From Falsihalocynthiibacter sp042445055 (lineage in GTDB: Bacteria > Pseudomonadota > Alphaproteobacteria > Rhodobacterales > Rhodobacteraceae), in the NCBI RefSeq assembly GCF_042445055.1, contig NZ_CP170339.1, forward strand, positions 682,001 to 746,000: a DNA stretch of 64,000 nt. Direction: 5' to 3'. Position 1 is the stretch's first letter. Each line of letters starts with the position of its first letter. Below, piece by piece: positions 23,699 through 32,742 of the stretch. The position numbers and the translations under genes are program-made. The notes beneath the pieces were generated by a model. It worked only from the letters and a program-made list of their open reading frames with translations, was not told the DNA's origin and ran no database searches.

Positions 23699-26602
23699 AT
23701 GTGCGCCGACACGCCTGAAACACCGAATTATAAATCCACCCTAAACCTTCCCAAAACCGACTTCCCGATGCGCGCAGGACTGCCCAAGCGCGAGCCCGCA
23801 TGGTTGGAAAAATGGGAAAAACTTAACGTCTATAGCAAGCTGCGCGAGAAAAAGGGCCGTAAGCCTTTTACGCTCCATGATGGCCCTCCCTATGCGAACG
23901 GCCACCTTCATATTGGTCACGCGCTGAACAAAACCATCAAAGATGTTATCGTGCGTAGCCACCAGATGATGGGCTTTGATGCGCGTTATATCCCGGGTTG
24001 GGATTGTCACGGCCTTCCGATTGAATGGAAGATCGAGGAAAAGTACCGCCAGAAGGGCAAGAACAAAGACGAAGTTCCAATAAATGATTTCCGTGCGGAA
24101 TGTCGTAAATTTGCGCAGGGATGGGTTGATATTCAGCGTGACGAGTTCAAGCGCATGGGGATCACGGGGACGTGGGATAAGCCGTATCTTACGATGGATT
24201 TCCACGCCGAGCGCGTGATTGCCGAAGACTTTATGAAGTTCCTCATGAACGGAACGCTCTACCAAGGCTCCAAGCCTGTGATGTGGTCGCCGGTCGAGAA
24301 AACCGCGCTGGCCGAGGCCGAGATCGAGTATCACGACCACAAGAGCCATGCTATTTGGGTGCCGTTTAAGGTTCGTTCCGGCGCGGATGAACTCGGCGAG
24401 GCGCGGGTTGTTATCTGGACGACAACACCTTGGACGATTCCGTCCAATAAGGCGATCGCATATAACCCTAACATTGCGTATGGGCTCTATCGGGTTGAAG
24501 AAACCGAAGATGAAAGCTGGACCGCGGCAGGGGATCTCTACGTTCTCGCTGACCGCCTTGCGGGTGATGTGTTGACGCAATCGCGCGTAACCAAGTTCGA
24601 GCGCGTGCGTGATGTCGCTGCGGACGAGTTGTCTGGTGCCGTTTGTAGCCACCCGTTTGCGGGATTGGATGGCGCCGGAGGCTTCTGGGATTATGATGTT
24701 CCGGTGATTGATGGCGATCACGTAACCGAGGATGCGGGTACAGGCTTCGTTCACACAGCACCAAGCCACGGTGCGGACGACTATGAGTGCTTTGTTAAGC
24801 GCAACTGGCTTGACCGCATGACTCATAATGTCGGCGAGGAAAGTGAATTCTTGCCGCATGTTCCATTCTTTAACGGGATGCAAGTTTTTGACCGCAAGGG
24901 CAAAGAGGGCAAGGCCAACCCCGCCGTCATCGCTAAGCTGATCGAGGCAAACGGCCTGATCGCGCGGAGCCGCATCACGCACAGCTATCCTCACTCATGG
25001 CGCTCCAAAGCACCGATCATTTTCCGCAATACGCCACAGTGGTTCGCGGCGATTGACCGTGAGATTGGCGATGGCAAAGATACGTTTGGCAAAACCATCC
25101 GCGAACGCGCGCTGACCGAGATCGACAATGTGAAATGGACGCCGCAATCGGGACGTAACCGTCTGCATTCAATGATCAAGACGCGCCCTGACTGGGTGTT
25201 GTCGCGGCAACGCGCATGGGGTGTGCCGCTGACGTGCTTTACCCGCAAAGGTGCGCTGCCAACGGATGAAAATTTCTTGCTCCGTGATGAAAATGTAAAC
25301 ACGCGTATTGTCGAAGTGTTCGAAGCAGAAGGCGCGGATGCGTGGTACGCAGAGGGCGCTAAGGAGCGGTTCCTCGGTGGTTTGCACAACCCTGATGATT
25401 TCGAGCAGGTGTTCGATATTCTGGATGTGTGGTTTGATTCTGGTTCGACGCACAGTTTCGTGCTGCGTGACCGCGAGGATGGAACCGACGACGGTATCGC
25501 CGATGTGTACATGGAAGGCACCGACCAGCATCGTGGATGGTTCCACAGTTCGCTGCTTCAAAGTTGCGGCACGAATGGTCGCGCGCCATATCGCAACGTT
25601 GTGACGCACGGCATGACGCTGGATGAGAAGGGCATGAAGATGTCCAAATCTATCGGCAACACCATCGTTCCCGAGAAGGTGATCCAGCAATACGGTGCCG
25701 ATATTCTACGGCTTTGGGTGGCGCAGGCGGACTATACTTCTGACCAACGGATCGGGCCCGAGATCCTTAAGGGTGTGGCCGACAGCTATCGTCGCTTGCG
25801 TAACACGATGCGGTACATGCTTGGTTCGCTCTCAGAGTTCAGCGAAGCAGATCATGTCGAGTTCGAAGATATGCCCGAGCTTGAGCAGTTGGTATTGCAC
25901 CGTCTTGCCGAGCTCGATCATGTTGTGCGCAAAGGCTATGCCGCGTTTGATTTCCAAGGTGTTTTCCAAGCGGTGTTCAACTTTGCAACGCTAGACCTGT
26001 CGGCGTTCTATTTTGATATCCGCAAGGATGCGCTTTATTGCGACGGGAACACGTTACAGCGCCGCGCCGCGCGCACTGTGCTGGACATCTTGTTCCATCG
26101 CCTCACCACTTGGCTCGCGCCAATTCTGATCTTCACGATGGAAGAAGTATGGCTTGAACGCTTCCCGGGTGATGATAGCTCCATCCATCTTCTGGACTTC
26201 CCCGAGACCCCTGCGGATTGGCTCAACGAGCCTCTCGCGGCCAAATGGGATGGTGTACGCAAAGCACGCCGCGTTGTCACGGCGGCGCTTGAGATTCAAC
26301 GTCAGGATAAGGTTATCGGCGCAAGTCTTGAGGCCGCACCCGTTGTGCATGTGCGTGACGAGAAGGTCCTAGCGGCGCTCAAGGGGCTTCCGTTTGATGA
26401 TATTTGTATCACTTCTGCTGTGCAGCTAACCAATGATCCGATCCCCGCAGAGGCGTTCCGCCTTCCCGAGATCGAAGGCATCGGTGTTGTGTTTGAAATG
26501 GCTGAGGGCGAGAAATGTCAGCGCTGTTGGAAGACGCTGCCGGATGTCGGCAAGCATAGCCACGAAGGTGTTTGTGGCCGCTGCGACGAAGCCTTGGGTT
26601 AA
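23699..26602 (+). CDS. ileS: Isoleucyl-tRNA synthetase
   Basis: The 967-residue class I synthetase charges tRNA-Ile. HIGH appears as GHLHIGHAL near residue 70, and KMSKS as GMKMSKSIGN near 645. The editing domain is present, with TTPWTIPSN and the conserved GTGFVHTAPSHGADDY. A C-terminal zinc finger carries CxxC...CxxC (CQRCW, CGRCDEAL). This is the bacterial IleS1 type (mupirocin-sensitive architecture). The gene is complete and followed by a strong terminator. Confidence 0.97.
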   Translation: MCADTPETPNYKSTLNLPKTDFPMRAGLPKREPAWLEKWEKLNVYSKLREKKGRKPFTLHDGPPYANGHLHIGHALNKTIKDVIVRSHQMMGFDARYIPGWDCHGLPIEWKIEEKYRQKGKNKDEVPINDFRAECRKFAQGWVDIQRDEFKRMGITGTWDKPYLTMDFHAERVIAEDFMKFLMNGTLYQGSKPVMWSPVEKTALAEAEIEYHDHKSHAIWVPFKVRSGADELGEARVVIWTTTPWTIPSNKAIAYNPNIAYGLYRVEETEDESWTAAGDLYVLADRLAGDVLTQSRVTKFERVRDVAADELSGAVCSHPFAGLDGAGGFWDYDVPVIDGDHVTEDAGTGFVHTAPSHGADDYECFVKRNWLDRMTHNVGEESEFLPHVPFFNGMQVFDRKGKEGKANPAVIAKLIEANGLIARSRITHSYPHSWRSKAPIIFRNTPQWFAAIDREIGDGKDTFGKTIRERALTEIDNVKWTPQSGRNRLHSMIKTRPDWVLSRQRAWGVPLTCFTRKGALPTDENFLLRDENVNTRIVEVFEAEGADAWYAEGAKERFLGGLHNPDDFEQVFDILDVWFDSGSTHSFVLRDREDGTDDGIADVYMEGTDQHRGWFHSSLLQSCGTNGRAPYRNVVTHGMTLDEKGMKMSKSIGNTIVPEKVIQQYGADILRLWVAQADYTSDQRIGPEILKGVADSYRRLRNTMRYMLGSLSEFSEADHVEFEDMPELEQLVLHRLAELDHVVRKGYAAFDFQGVFQAVFNFATLDLSAFYFDIRKDALYCDGNTLQRRAARTVLDILFHRLTTWLAPILIFTMEEVWLERFPGDDSSIHLLDFPETPADWLNEPLAAKWDGVRKARRVVTAALEIQRQDKVIGASLEAAPVVHVRDEKVLAALKGLPFDDICITSAVQLTNDPIPAEAFRLPEIEGIGVVFEMAEGEKCQRCWKTLPDVGKHSHEGVCGRCDEALG

Positions 26603-26606
26603 CATG

Positions 26607-26636
26607 ATCCGCCACGGGAAACTGTGGCGGATTTTT
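26607..26636 (+). terminator. Rho-independent terminator after ileS
   Basis: ATCCGCCAC (26607-26615) pairs perfectly with GTGGCGGAT (26624-26632) across 8 bases, followed by TTTTT. An apparent upstream start of the next gene (26624) lies in the stem, supporting the ogt start at 26651. Confidence 0.88.
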
Positions 26637-26650
26637 CTTTGGGGGGTGGC

Positions 26651-27106
26651 ATGGTTGAAGCTGGAATAGAGACCCCGTTCGGACGACTGGGCCTTATTGA
26701 GGAGCAAGGCGCAATCACGCGACTGCTCTGGCAAAGCGATGCGCCTGAACCTTCCACGCCGCTTCTGCAAAGTGCTGCGGAGCAGTTGAATGCCTATTTT
26801 GCTGGCGAGACCAGATCTTTTGACCTTGAATTGCGCCCAAGCGGGAGCGGCTTTCAGCAATCCGTAAATGCGGTGATGCAGGCGATTCCGTTTGGCGAGA
26901 CCCGCGCATATGGCGAGATCGCGCAGGAGCTTGGCGCGTCGGCGCAGGCGGTCGGGAATGCTTGTGGTGGGAACTCTATTCCGATCATCATTCCCTGCCA
27001 CAGGGTCTTGGGCGCCAACGGCCTTGGTGGTTTTTCAGGCGACGGTGCAGTTGAGACCAAAGTCAAACTCTTGATCCATGAGGGCGCGGCGGGCTTGCTT
27101 ATCTAG
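26651..27106 (+). CDS. ogt: Methylated-DNA-[protein]-cysteine S-methyltransferase
   Basis: The 151-residue suicide DNA-repair protein removes alkyl groups from O6-alkylguanine. The acceptor Cys116 lies in IPIIIPCHRVLG. The helix-turn-helix region is about residues 80-105 (RAYGEIAQELGASAQAVGNACG). It lacks the N-terminal Ada domain, so it is the Ogt/MGMT single-domain form. The ATG at 26651 is preceded by GGGGGGTGGC, and the upstream in-frame ATG falls inside the ileS terminator. It overlaps convergent pcs by 8 bases. Confidence 0.93.
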   Translation: MVEAGIETPFGRLGLIEEQGAITRLLWQSDAPEPSTPLLQSAAEQLNAYFAGETRSFDLELRPSGSGFQQSVNAVMQAIPFGETRAYGEIAQELGASAQAVGNACGGNSIPIIIPCHRVLGANGLGGFSGDGAVETKVKLLIHEGAAGLLI

Positions 27107-27803
27107 CTGCTTCACTCTTGGGCGGAATGATCTGTTGGGCGATACCCGCGCAGATCAGATACCACGAGGTCGCAATCAGGCCGATGTTCACAAAATGAGG
27201 CGGGTTGAATTGCTCCCAAGCGGCCCAGCCAGCTAGGAACGTCCACGCGAGAGCCATCGGCAGTGATACAGCGCGCCAGCGCTCTGTGCGGACGGGATGG
27301 ATGAATTTGAAGGGCATGAACATCGCGACGGCCAGTACCATGATAATGCCAAGCATGACCCAGAAATTAGGCGTGACCGCGAAAAAGACCAAGACCACCA
27401 TGTTCCAACATCCGGGGAAGCCAGAGAATGAATTGTCCTTGGTTTTCATGCGTGTATCCGCAAAGTACAGCGCACTCGTGAAGGTGATCACGATGATCGC
27501 GATCCACCCTGTCCAGCCTGGAAAGAGACCAGATTGGAAGAGCGCGAATGCGGGAATAAATACGTAAGTCAGGTAGTCGATAATCAAATCGAGCAGGACG
27601 CCGTCATAGATTGGCGCGTTGTCCTTGACGTTGAAATGCCGTGCAAGCGGGCCGTCAATGCCGTCCACAAAGAAGGCCACAACAAGCCATAGAAACATCA
27701 TGCTCCATGAGTGGTTTACAGCTGCGAGGAGGGCAAGCATGGCGAAGACAGCGCCAGTAGCCGTGAGGAGATGAACGCCATATGCGTAGAAAGATTTGCT
27801 CAT
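27099..27803 (-). CDS. pcs: Phosphatidylcholine synthase (CDP-diacylglycerol:choline)
   Basis: The 234-residue inner-membrane CDP-alcohol phosphotransferase makes phosphatidylcholine directly from choline and CDP-diacylglycerol, a route characteristic of alphaproteobacteria. The active-site motif is DGPLAR, then 12 residues, GVLLDLIID. The 12-residue spacer distinguishes Pcs from other CDP-alcohol transferases, which have eight. About seven or eight hydrophobic helices are visible. It depends on imported choline. It overlaps the ogt end by 8 bases in convergent orientation. Confidence 0.93.
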   Translation of the reverse strand: MSKSFYAYGVHLLTATGAVFAMLALLAAVNHSWSMMFLWLVVAFFVDGIDGPLARHFNVKDNAPIYDGVLLDLIIDYLTYVFIPAFALFQSGLFPGWTGWIAIIVITFTSALYFADTRMKTKDNSFSGFPGCWNMVVLVFFAVTPNFWVMLGIIMVLAVAMFMPFKFIHPVRTERWRAVSLPMALAWTFLAGWAAWEQFNPPHFVNIGLIATSWYLICAGIAQQIIPPKSEAAR

Positions 27804-27851
27804 GCGTCTTGATGGCCTAAATGAAGATGGCTTGCAACGTGAATGAAGGGG

Positions 27852-28772
27852 TTATGCGCGCGGATGCGAGCGTTCGTATACTTCCATCAATCGCGCGGTG
27901 TCGACAGCGGTATAGGTTTGGGTTGTCGATAGTGAGGCATGACCCAGCAACTCCTGAATCGCCCTAAGATCTCCGCCTGCGCTCAGAAGATGTGTCGCGA
28001 AGGAGTGGCGCAACGCGTGTGGCGTCGCACTTGCCGGGAGGCCCAATTGCATTCGTGCTTGTGCCATCTTTGCCTGTACCGCGCGAGGACGCAGAGGCCC
28101 GCCACGTATTGCGAAAAAGAGGGGGGACTTTGGGGTTAGCTCATACGGACAAGATTTGGCGTATTGCTCAACCGCGTTTTGGATGACGGGCAACACGGGC
28201 ACGATGCGTTCCTTGCCCCCTTTGCCCAATATTCGCAGGCTGCTTGAAAGCGGTACATCCGAACCAGTGAGCGCGAGCGCTTCGGATATACGCAGGCCGC
28301 AGCCATACAACAGTGTAAGTATCGCGACATCCCTGTTGGCGACCCATGTTTCGGTGCTTTGATGCTCAATTGTTTCGATTAACGCTCGCGCGGCGTCTTC
28401 GTCTACGGGACGAGGGAGCTTCTTTTGGAATTTCGGCGCGCGTGTTGTGAGGACTGCGGTGGCGTCAAAGCTGTCTCGCTCGGAAAACCATTGATAGAAG
28501 CTTTTGACAGCGGATAGTTCCCGCGCAAGCGATCGAGGGGCAATGCCGCGCGTGCGCTCATGTGCCAGCCATGCGCGCATATCCCGAACGGTTATCTTTT
28601 TGAGAGGGGCAGCGCCAAGGTTCGCCCCGAAGCGCTCTCCCATGAAGGAGAAGTAGCACAACAAATCGGTTTGATAGGCGAGTACCGTATTTTCCGAGAC
28701 GCCCTGAACCGCGCGCTTCATGTTCAACCATTCCTCAAGCAGGGCGCTTGCGGCTGGTGATATCAATGTCAT
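27852..28772 (-). CDS. xerC: Tyrosine recombinase XerC
   Basis: The 306-residue site-specific recombinase resolves chromosome dimers at dif together with XerD. The catalytic set is complete: Arg161 (GCGLRISEAL), Lys184 (GKGGKER), His252 and Arg255 (HALRHSFAT), His278 (LLGHASL), nucleophile Tyr287 (QTYTAV). A SAM-like N-terminal core-binding domain spans residues 10-100. It is a housekeeping recombinase, not a mobile-element integrase: it is linked to the DUF484 gene, with a 4-base overlap, as in many proteobacteria. XerD is not seen here. Confidence 0.93.
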   Translation of the reverse strand: MTLISPAASALLEEWLNMKRAVQGVSENTVLAYQTDLLCYFSFMGERFGANLGAAPLKKITVRDMRAWLAHERTRGIAPRSLARELSAVKSFYQWFSERDSFDATAVLTTRAPKFQKKLPRPVDEDAARALIETIEHQSTETWVANRDVAILTLLYGCGLRISEALALTGSDVPLSSSLRILGKGGKERIVPVLPVIQNAVEQYAKSCPYELTPKSPLFFAIRGGPLRPRAVQAKMAQARMQLGLPASATPHALRHSFATHLLSAGGDLRAIQELLGHASLSTTQTYTAVDTARLMEVYERSHPRA

Positions 28773-29473
28773 GACAACCAGCGCCGCATGGCGCGCTCGA
28801 ATGCTCCAGCGAAGAACGCGAGCAAGTCTGTGCCTTGATCAGCCTTAAAAAGATGCGGATCTTCGGAGCCGAGTAGCAACATTCCGGGTAGGCGACCGTT
28901 TCCAAAATCAAGCTTCAGCGCCGCCTCGGAGCGCACATACTCGGCGGCTTCGCCGTAAATGCTGTTATCTTCAGGGCGGTATTGGCGCAGGGTGACTTGG
29001 CGGGTGTCGATTTGCCGGCCAGCCTTTAGATAGCGATCAACGAAACCGGGCTCGGTCACCGTTAGAACATGGCCAAGCTTTTGAACCACCGGATCGTCGC
29101 CCCCTTGAGCGCTTTCCAAAACAAGGCGAATGGTTTGAACCTTGAGGGTTTCGGCGACATTTGTGCTCAGCTCGCGCAAGAAACCTTCGAAATCGGTTGG
29201 ATCGAGAAGCTGTAGCACTGCGCGCTGAACTTGGTTGGTGCTTGCAAGGTTTTCGTAAGCCGCGGCAATCACGGAGCGGTGCGTGTCCTCTAGACGGTCT
29301 AGGCGCGCTTCAAGCCGGTCCATCGCAATACCGCGAAGGTCAACAATGTTTCCGCCAAGCGCCCGATCATTCGCGCCAACAAGGGCACGCATCAGGTCTT
29401 GGTCCTCAAGAATAAACTCGGGGTCCGTAATTATCTTTTCACGGAGGTCTTCTTGCAAAATCGCGTTGCTCAA
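28769..29473 (-). CDS. DUF484-family protein (xerC-linked)
   Basis: The 234-residue cytosolic protein has a GAF-like C-terminal domain (about 95-230) after an N-terminal helical part with DPEFILEDQDLMRALVGAND. GNIVDLRGIAMDRLEARLDRLEDTH is the family hallmark (about 45-70, partly coiled coil). An in-frame ATG far upstream (29626) adds residues unlike the family. The TTG at 29473, preceded by GAGGCAGG, gives the normal N-terminus and is preferred. It overlaps xerC by 4 bases, the usual arrangement (yigA-xerC in E. coli). The exact role is unknown. Confidence 0.82.
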   Translation of the reverse strand: MSNAILQEDLREKIITDPEFILEDQDLMRALVGANDRALGGNIVDLRGIAMDRLEARLDRLEDTHRSVIAAAYENLASTNQVQRAVLQLLDPTDFEGFLRELSTNVAETLKVQTIRLVLESAQGGDDPVVQKLGHVLTVTEPGFVDRYLKAGRQIDTRQVTLRQYRPEDNSIYGEAAEYVRSEAALKLDFGNGRLPGMLLLGSEDPHLFKADQGTDLLAFFAGAFERAMRRWLS

Positions 29474-29649
29474 GGTGCCTGCCTCGTCTGTACATACTGG
29501 CCTGTTTCGCGGATTTTTCCGTCGTTTATGGCCGATATCGTTTACTGCTTGACTATTTCTAGCATGACGCAGAGCCCATTGCACCAGAATTTTGGAACTT
29601 GCGCGGAACTGTGCTTTGGACACCATTTATTAAGTTCTGGCAGACAAAA

Positions 29650-29684
29650 TAAAAACGGCAGCCCCAAGTGGTCGGGACTGCCGT
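29650..29684 (-). terminator. Rho-independent terminator after the transaldolase gene
   Basis: On the minus strand ACGGCAGTCCC pairs with GGGGCTGCCGT (one mismatch) across an 8-base loop and is followed by TTTTTA. It ends the transaldolase transcript. From here to 29473 nothing else coding is visible, and the promoter for DUF484-xerC should lie there. Confidence 0.85.
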
Positions 29685-29708
29685 TGTAATGCGTAATCTG
29701 GGTAGGGC

Positions 29709-30362
29709 TTAGAGGATCTTTTGACCTGTTTTCGCCCAGTCCGCGAGGAACGCGCTTAGACCAGCATCCGTAAGCGGGTGGTCGGCCATTTTCTTGATAA
29801 CAGCAGGAGGAGCTGTACAAACGTCCGCACCGAGGAGCGCACAATCTTTCATGTGGTTGACGGTACGGATGGAGGCCGCCAAAATCTCGGTCTCGAACGC
29901 GTAGTTGTCATAGATTGTGCGGATATCAGCGATCAGGTCCAAACCATCAATGTTGATGTCATCAAGACGCCCGATGAAAGGAGAGATGAATGTCGCGCCA
30001 GCTTTCGCCGCAAGCAACGCTTGGTTTGCAGAGAAGCAGAGAGTCACGTTGACTTTGGTGCCTGCGTCGCTAAGCGTTTTACAAGTTTTCAATCCTGCCC
30101 ATGTCAGAGGAACTTTGACACAGATGTTTTCTGCAATCTCTGCCAGCTTACGACCTTCGGCGATCATTTCGTCGGCTTCGGTTGCAACAACTTCGGCAGA
30201 AACCGGACCTTCGACGAGGTCACAGATTTCTTTTGTGACTTCGAGGATGTCACGGCCGGATTTCATAATGAGCGACGGATTTGTCGTCACCCCATCCACC
30301 ATGCCGAGATCATTGAGTTCGGCGATAGCAGGTACGTCAGCGGTATCTACAAAGAATTTCAT
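29709..30362 (-). CDS. tal: Transaldolase / fructose-6-phosphate aldolase-like (small TalC/FSA type)
   Basis: The 217-residue TIM-barrel enzyme has its Schiff-base Lys83 in ICVKVPLTWAGL and the N-terminal MKFFVDTADVPAI plus VDGVTTNPSLI of the short transaldolase family. Members are either true transaldolases of the pentose phosphate pathway or fructose-6-phosphate aldolases; sequence alone does not separate them, though the length and Lys number match B. subtilis transaldolase. The open frame runs further upstream, but the ATG at 30362 is clearly the start. It is divergent from priA, and a terminator follows. Confidence 0.9.
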   Translation of the reverse strand: MKFFVDTADVPAIAELNDLGMVDGVTTNPSLIMKSGRDILEVTKEICDLVEGPVSAEVVATEADEMIAEGRKLAEIAENICVKVPLTWAGLKTCKTLSDAGTKVNVTLCFSANQALLAAKAGATFISPFIGRLDDINIDGLDLIADIRTIYDNYAFETEILAASIRTVNHMKDCALLGADVCTAPPAVIKKMADHPLTDAGLSAFLADWAKTGQKIL

Positions 30363-30448
30363 GAGAGTATTCCTAGTTAGGTTGGGCTCTATCCAGCGCC
30401 TGTTTACCGCAAGTGGGCCTTTGCCGAAACCCCTAAAGGGTGTCGAAT

Positions 30449-32698
30449 ATGGCTGATCAAATGGGTTTCGGTGATGCCTTCGGAGCGGAAGATACGTTTG
30501 TCTCCGACGAGGGGCAGGAGTATGGACGCGGCGCACTTGTTGCGGTGCTCACCAGTCAGCCGATTGACAGGTTTCTGGATTACAAATCGCCAGAGGGCGG
30601 GTGTAATACGGGTGATTTTGTCGAAGTTCCGCTCGGGCCTCGTAAGGTTCTCGGAGTGGTTTGGGGGAAAGGCGAAGGTAAGTTTGACCCTGCAAAAATT
30701 CGTTCAGTAACGCGGGTTCTTGATGTGCCGCCGATGGGGCAGGACATGCGGGATTTTCTGGTCCGTTCTGCTGAATACACGTTGACCCCTCTCACGCAAA
30801 TGTTGCGCTTGGCAACGCGCGCGCCGGGATTGTTCGATCCGCCATCAATGCGCAAGATTTACCGAATGGGAGAGGGCGCGCCCGACCGGATGACGCCAGC
30901 CCGCGAGAAGGTGATCGCCGCACTTGAGGAATATGGTGACCTGTCCTTTACGCTCAAGGAACTCTCGGAAATGGCGGGGGTTACGTCGTCCGTGGTGAAG
31001 GGACTCGCGAAGCAGGGAGTCGTGCGCGAAGAGGACACACCGCGCGATGTTCCGTTCCCAAGGTTGCGGCACGATTACAGTGGTGTCGATCTGACCGAGG
31101 ATCAACATAGTGCCGCGCAGGAGTTGCGCGATGGAGTTGCAGCGCGTGCTTATTCAACAGTATTGCTGAAAGGTGTAACGGGCGCAGGTAAGACGGAAGT
31201 GTACCTCGAGGCCGTTGCTGAATGCCTACGGTTAGGCCGTCAAGCGCTGGTGCTCTTGCCTGAAATTGCACTGACGGCCGAGTTTCTGACACGGGTAGAA
31301 AAGCGTTTTGGCGCGAAGCCCGCCGAGTGGCATTCAGGTGTGACAATGATAGAGCGCCGCCGCGTTTGGCGAATGGTGGGCGCTGCTGGGGCAGAGCTTG
31401 TGGTCGGTGCGCGTTCAGCGCTGTACCTTCCGTTTCGTGATCTTGGTTTGATTGTCGTCGATGAAGAGCACGACACTTCCTACAAACAAGAAGATGGTGT
31501 GTTGTACTCCGCACGGGATATGGCGGTGCTTCGGGCCACATATTGCGCGGCCGAGGTTGTGCTGGCATCCGCAACGCCCAGCCTTGAGACATGGGCAAAT
31601 GCCGAAGCAGGGAAGTACAAGCGGCTTGATCTGGCGAGTAGGTATGGCGAGGCTCAATTGCCTGATATGCGTGCCATAGATATGCGCAACGAGAAATTGC
31701 AAAGCAGCCGTTGGATATCTCCAACACTTCGTTCTGCGGTTCAGGCGCGGGTAGAAAAAGGAGAGCAGGCGCTTCTGTTCATCAACCGTCGAGGGTATGC
31801 GCCCACGACCCTGTGCCGCGCGTGTGGCGAGCAGATTGGGTGTGATTTCTGTGATGCGCGGATGGTTGAACATCGGTTCCTGAAACGTCTGGTGTGCCAT
31901 CAATGCGGCGAGACAAAGCCGATGCCGACCGAGTGCCCGAGTTGCAAAGTCGAGGGTAAGTTAGCCCCCGTCGGGCCAGGGGTTGAGCGGCTAGCCGAAG
32001 AAGTGGCGGAAGTTTTTCCCGATGCGCGGATCGCGGTTCTGTCGAGCGATCTCTTTAGTTCGGCGCGTGCGCTAAAGGAGCAGATCGCAACCATTGCCGA
32101 TGGCGGCGCGGATATTGTGATCGGGACACAGCTTGTGGCTAAGGGGCACAATTTTCCGAACCTCACGTTGGTCGGTGTGGTTGATGCTGACTTGGGGTTA
32201 CAGGGAAGTGACTTGCGGGCGGCTGAGCGCAGCTTTCAATTAATGCGGCAGGTATCTGGGCGCGCTGGGCGATCCGCCAAAAAGGGCACAGCGCTTCTGC
32301 AAACCTATCAGCCAGAGCACCCCGTCATTCGTGCGATCCTTTCGGGAGAAGAGGAGCAATTCTGGCGTGCCGAAGCCGCCGAAAGGCAGGAAGCGGGAGT
32401 TCCTCCGTACGGGCGCATGGCTGGTATCGTGCTTTCGTCAACTGACGTTCAGGAAGTGTTTGACCTTGGCGGAGAGATGGCGCGGATGGACGGGCCGCTT
32501 CGGGCAATCGGTGCACAGGTTTTTGGGCCTGCACCTGCCCCTATCGCACGTATTCGTGGCCGCCATCGCGTGCGCCTATTGGTTAAGGCATCCAAAACTG
32601 CGCCACTTCAAAAGGCGCTATCGAAATGGGTTGCGCAGTTCAAAATTCCGAACAGTCTGCGCCTTTCCATCGACATAGACCCGCAGAACTTCTATTGA
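30449..32698 (+). CDS. priA: Primosomal protein N' (replication restart helicase)
   Basis: The 749-residue superfamily 2 helicase restarts collapsed replication forks. An N-terminal 3'-DNA-binding domain (1-105) and winged helix precede Walker A GVTGAGKTEVY and the DEEH box (VVDEEHDTSYKQ). The two zinc sites have all eight cysteines (CRAC, CDFC, CHQC, CPSC), within about residues 455-500. Motif V/VI is IGTQLVAKGHNFPN and QVSGRAGRS. A GTG three codons upstream is an alternative; the ATG at 30449 has AAAGGG eight bases before it. It is divergent from tal. Confidence 0.96.
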   Translation: MADQMGFGDAFGAEDTFVSDEGQEYGRGALVAVLTSQPIDRFLDYKSPEGGCNTGDFVEVPLGPRKVLGVVWGKGEGKFDPAKIRSVTRVLDVPPMGQDMRDFLVRSAEYTLTPLTQMLRLATRAPGLFDPPSMRKIYRMGEGAPDRMTPAREKVIAALEEYGDLSFTLKELSEMAGVTSSVVKGLAKQGVVREEDTPRDVPFPRLRHDYSGVDLTEDQHSAAQELRDGVAARAYSTVLLKGVTGAGKTEVYLEAVAECLRLGRQALVLLPEIALTAEFLTRVEKRFGAKPAEWHSGVTMIERRRVWRMVGAAGAELVVGARSALYLPFRDLGLIVVDEEHDTSYKQEDGVLYSARDMAVLRATYCAAEVVLASATPSLETWANAEAGKYKRLDLASRYGEAQLPDMRAIDMRNEKLQSSRWISPTLRSAVQARVEKGEQALLFINRRGYAPTTLCRACGEQIGCDFCDARMVEHRFLKRLVCHQCGETKPMPTECPSCKVEGKLAPVGPGVERLAEEVAEVFPDARIAVLSSDLFSSARALKEQIATIADGGADIVIGTQLVAKGHNFPNLTLVGVVDADLGLQGSDLRAAERSFQLMRQVSGRAGRSAKKGTALLQTYQPEHPVIRAILSGEEEQFWRAEAAERQEAGVPPYGRMAGIVLSSTDVQEVFDLGGEMARMDGPLRAIGAQVFGPAPAPIARIRGRHRVRLLVKASKTAPLQKALSKWVAQFKIPNSLRLSIDIDPQNFY

Positions 32699-32742
32699 TT
32701 TCCTGCCTTCCCATTTTATCGAAATAGGCGTAGCCATCGTGC

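Noticed and set aside
23741..24994. 417-residue open frame antisense to ileS
   Set aside because: Entirely opposite the conserved catalytic domains of ileS; a composition artefact without a recognisable motif.
27852..28772. Tyrosine recombinase as a sign of an integrated element
   Set aside because: It is XerC by length and by its overlap with the DUF484 gene. No attachment repeats, cargo or other mobile genes are nearby.
30981..31727. 248-residue open frame antisense to priA
   Set aside because: His/Arg/Pro-rich composition typical of antisense frames in GC-biased genes; priA is clearly the real gene here.
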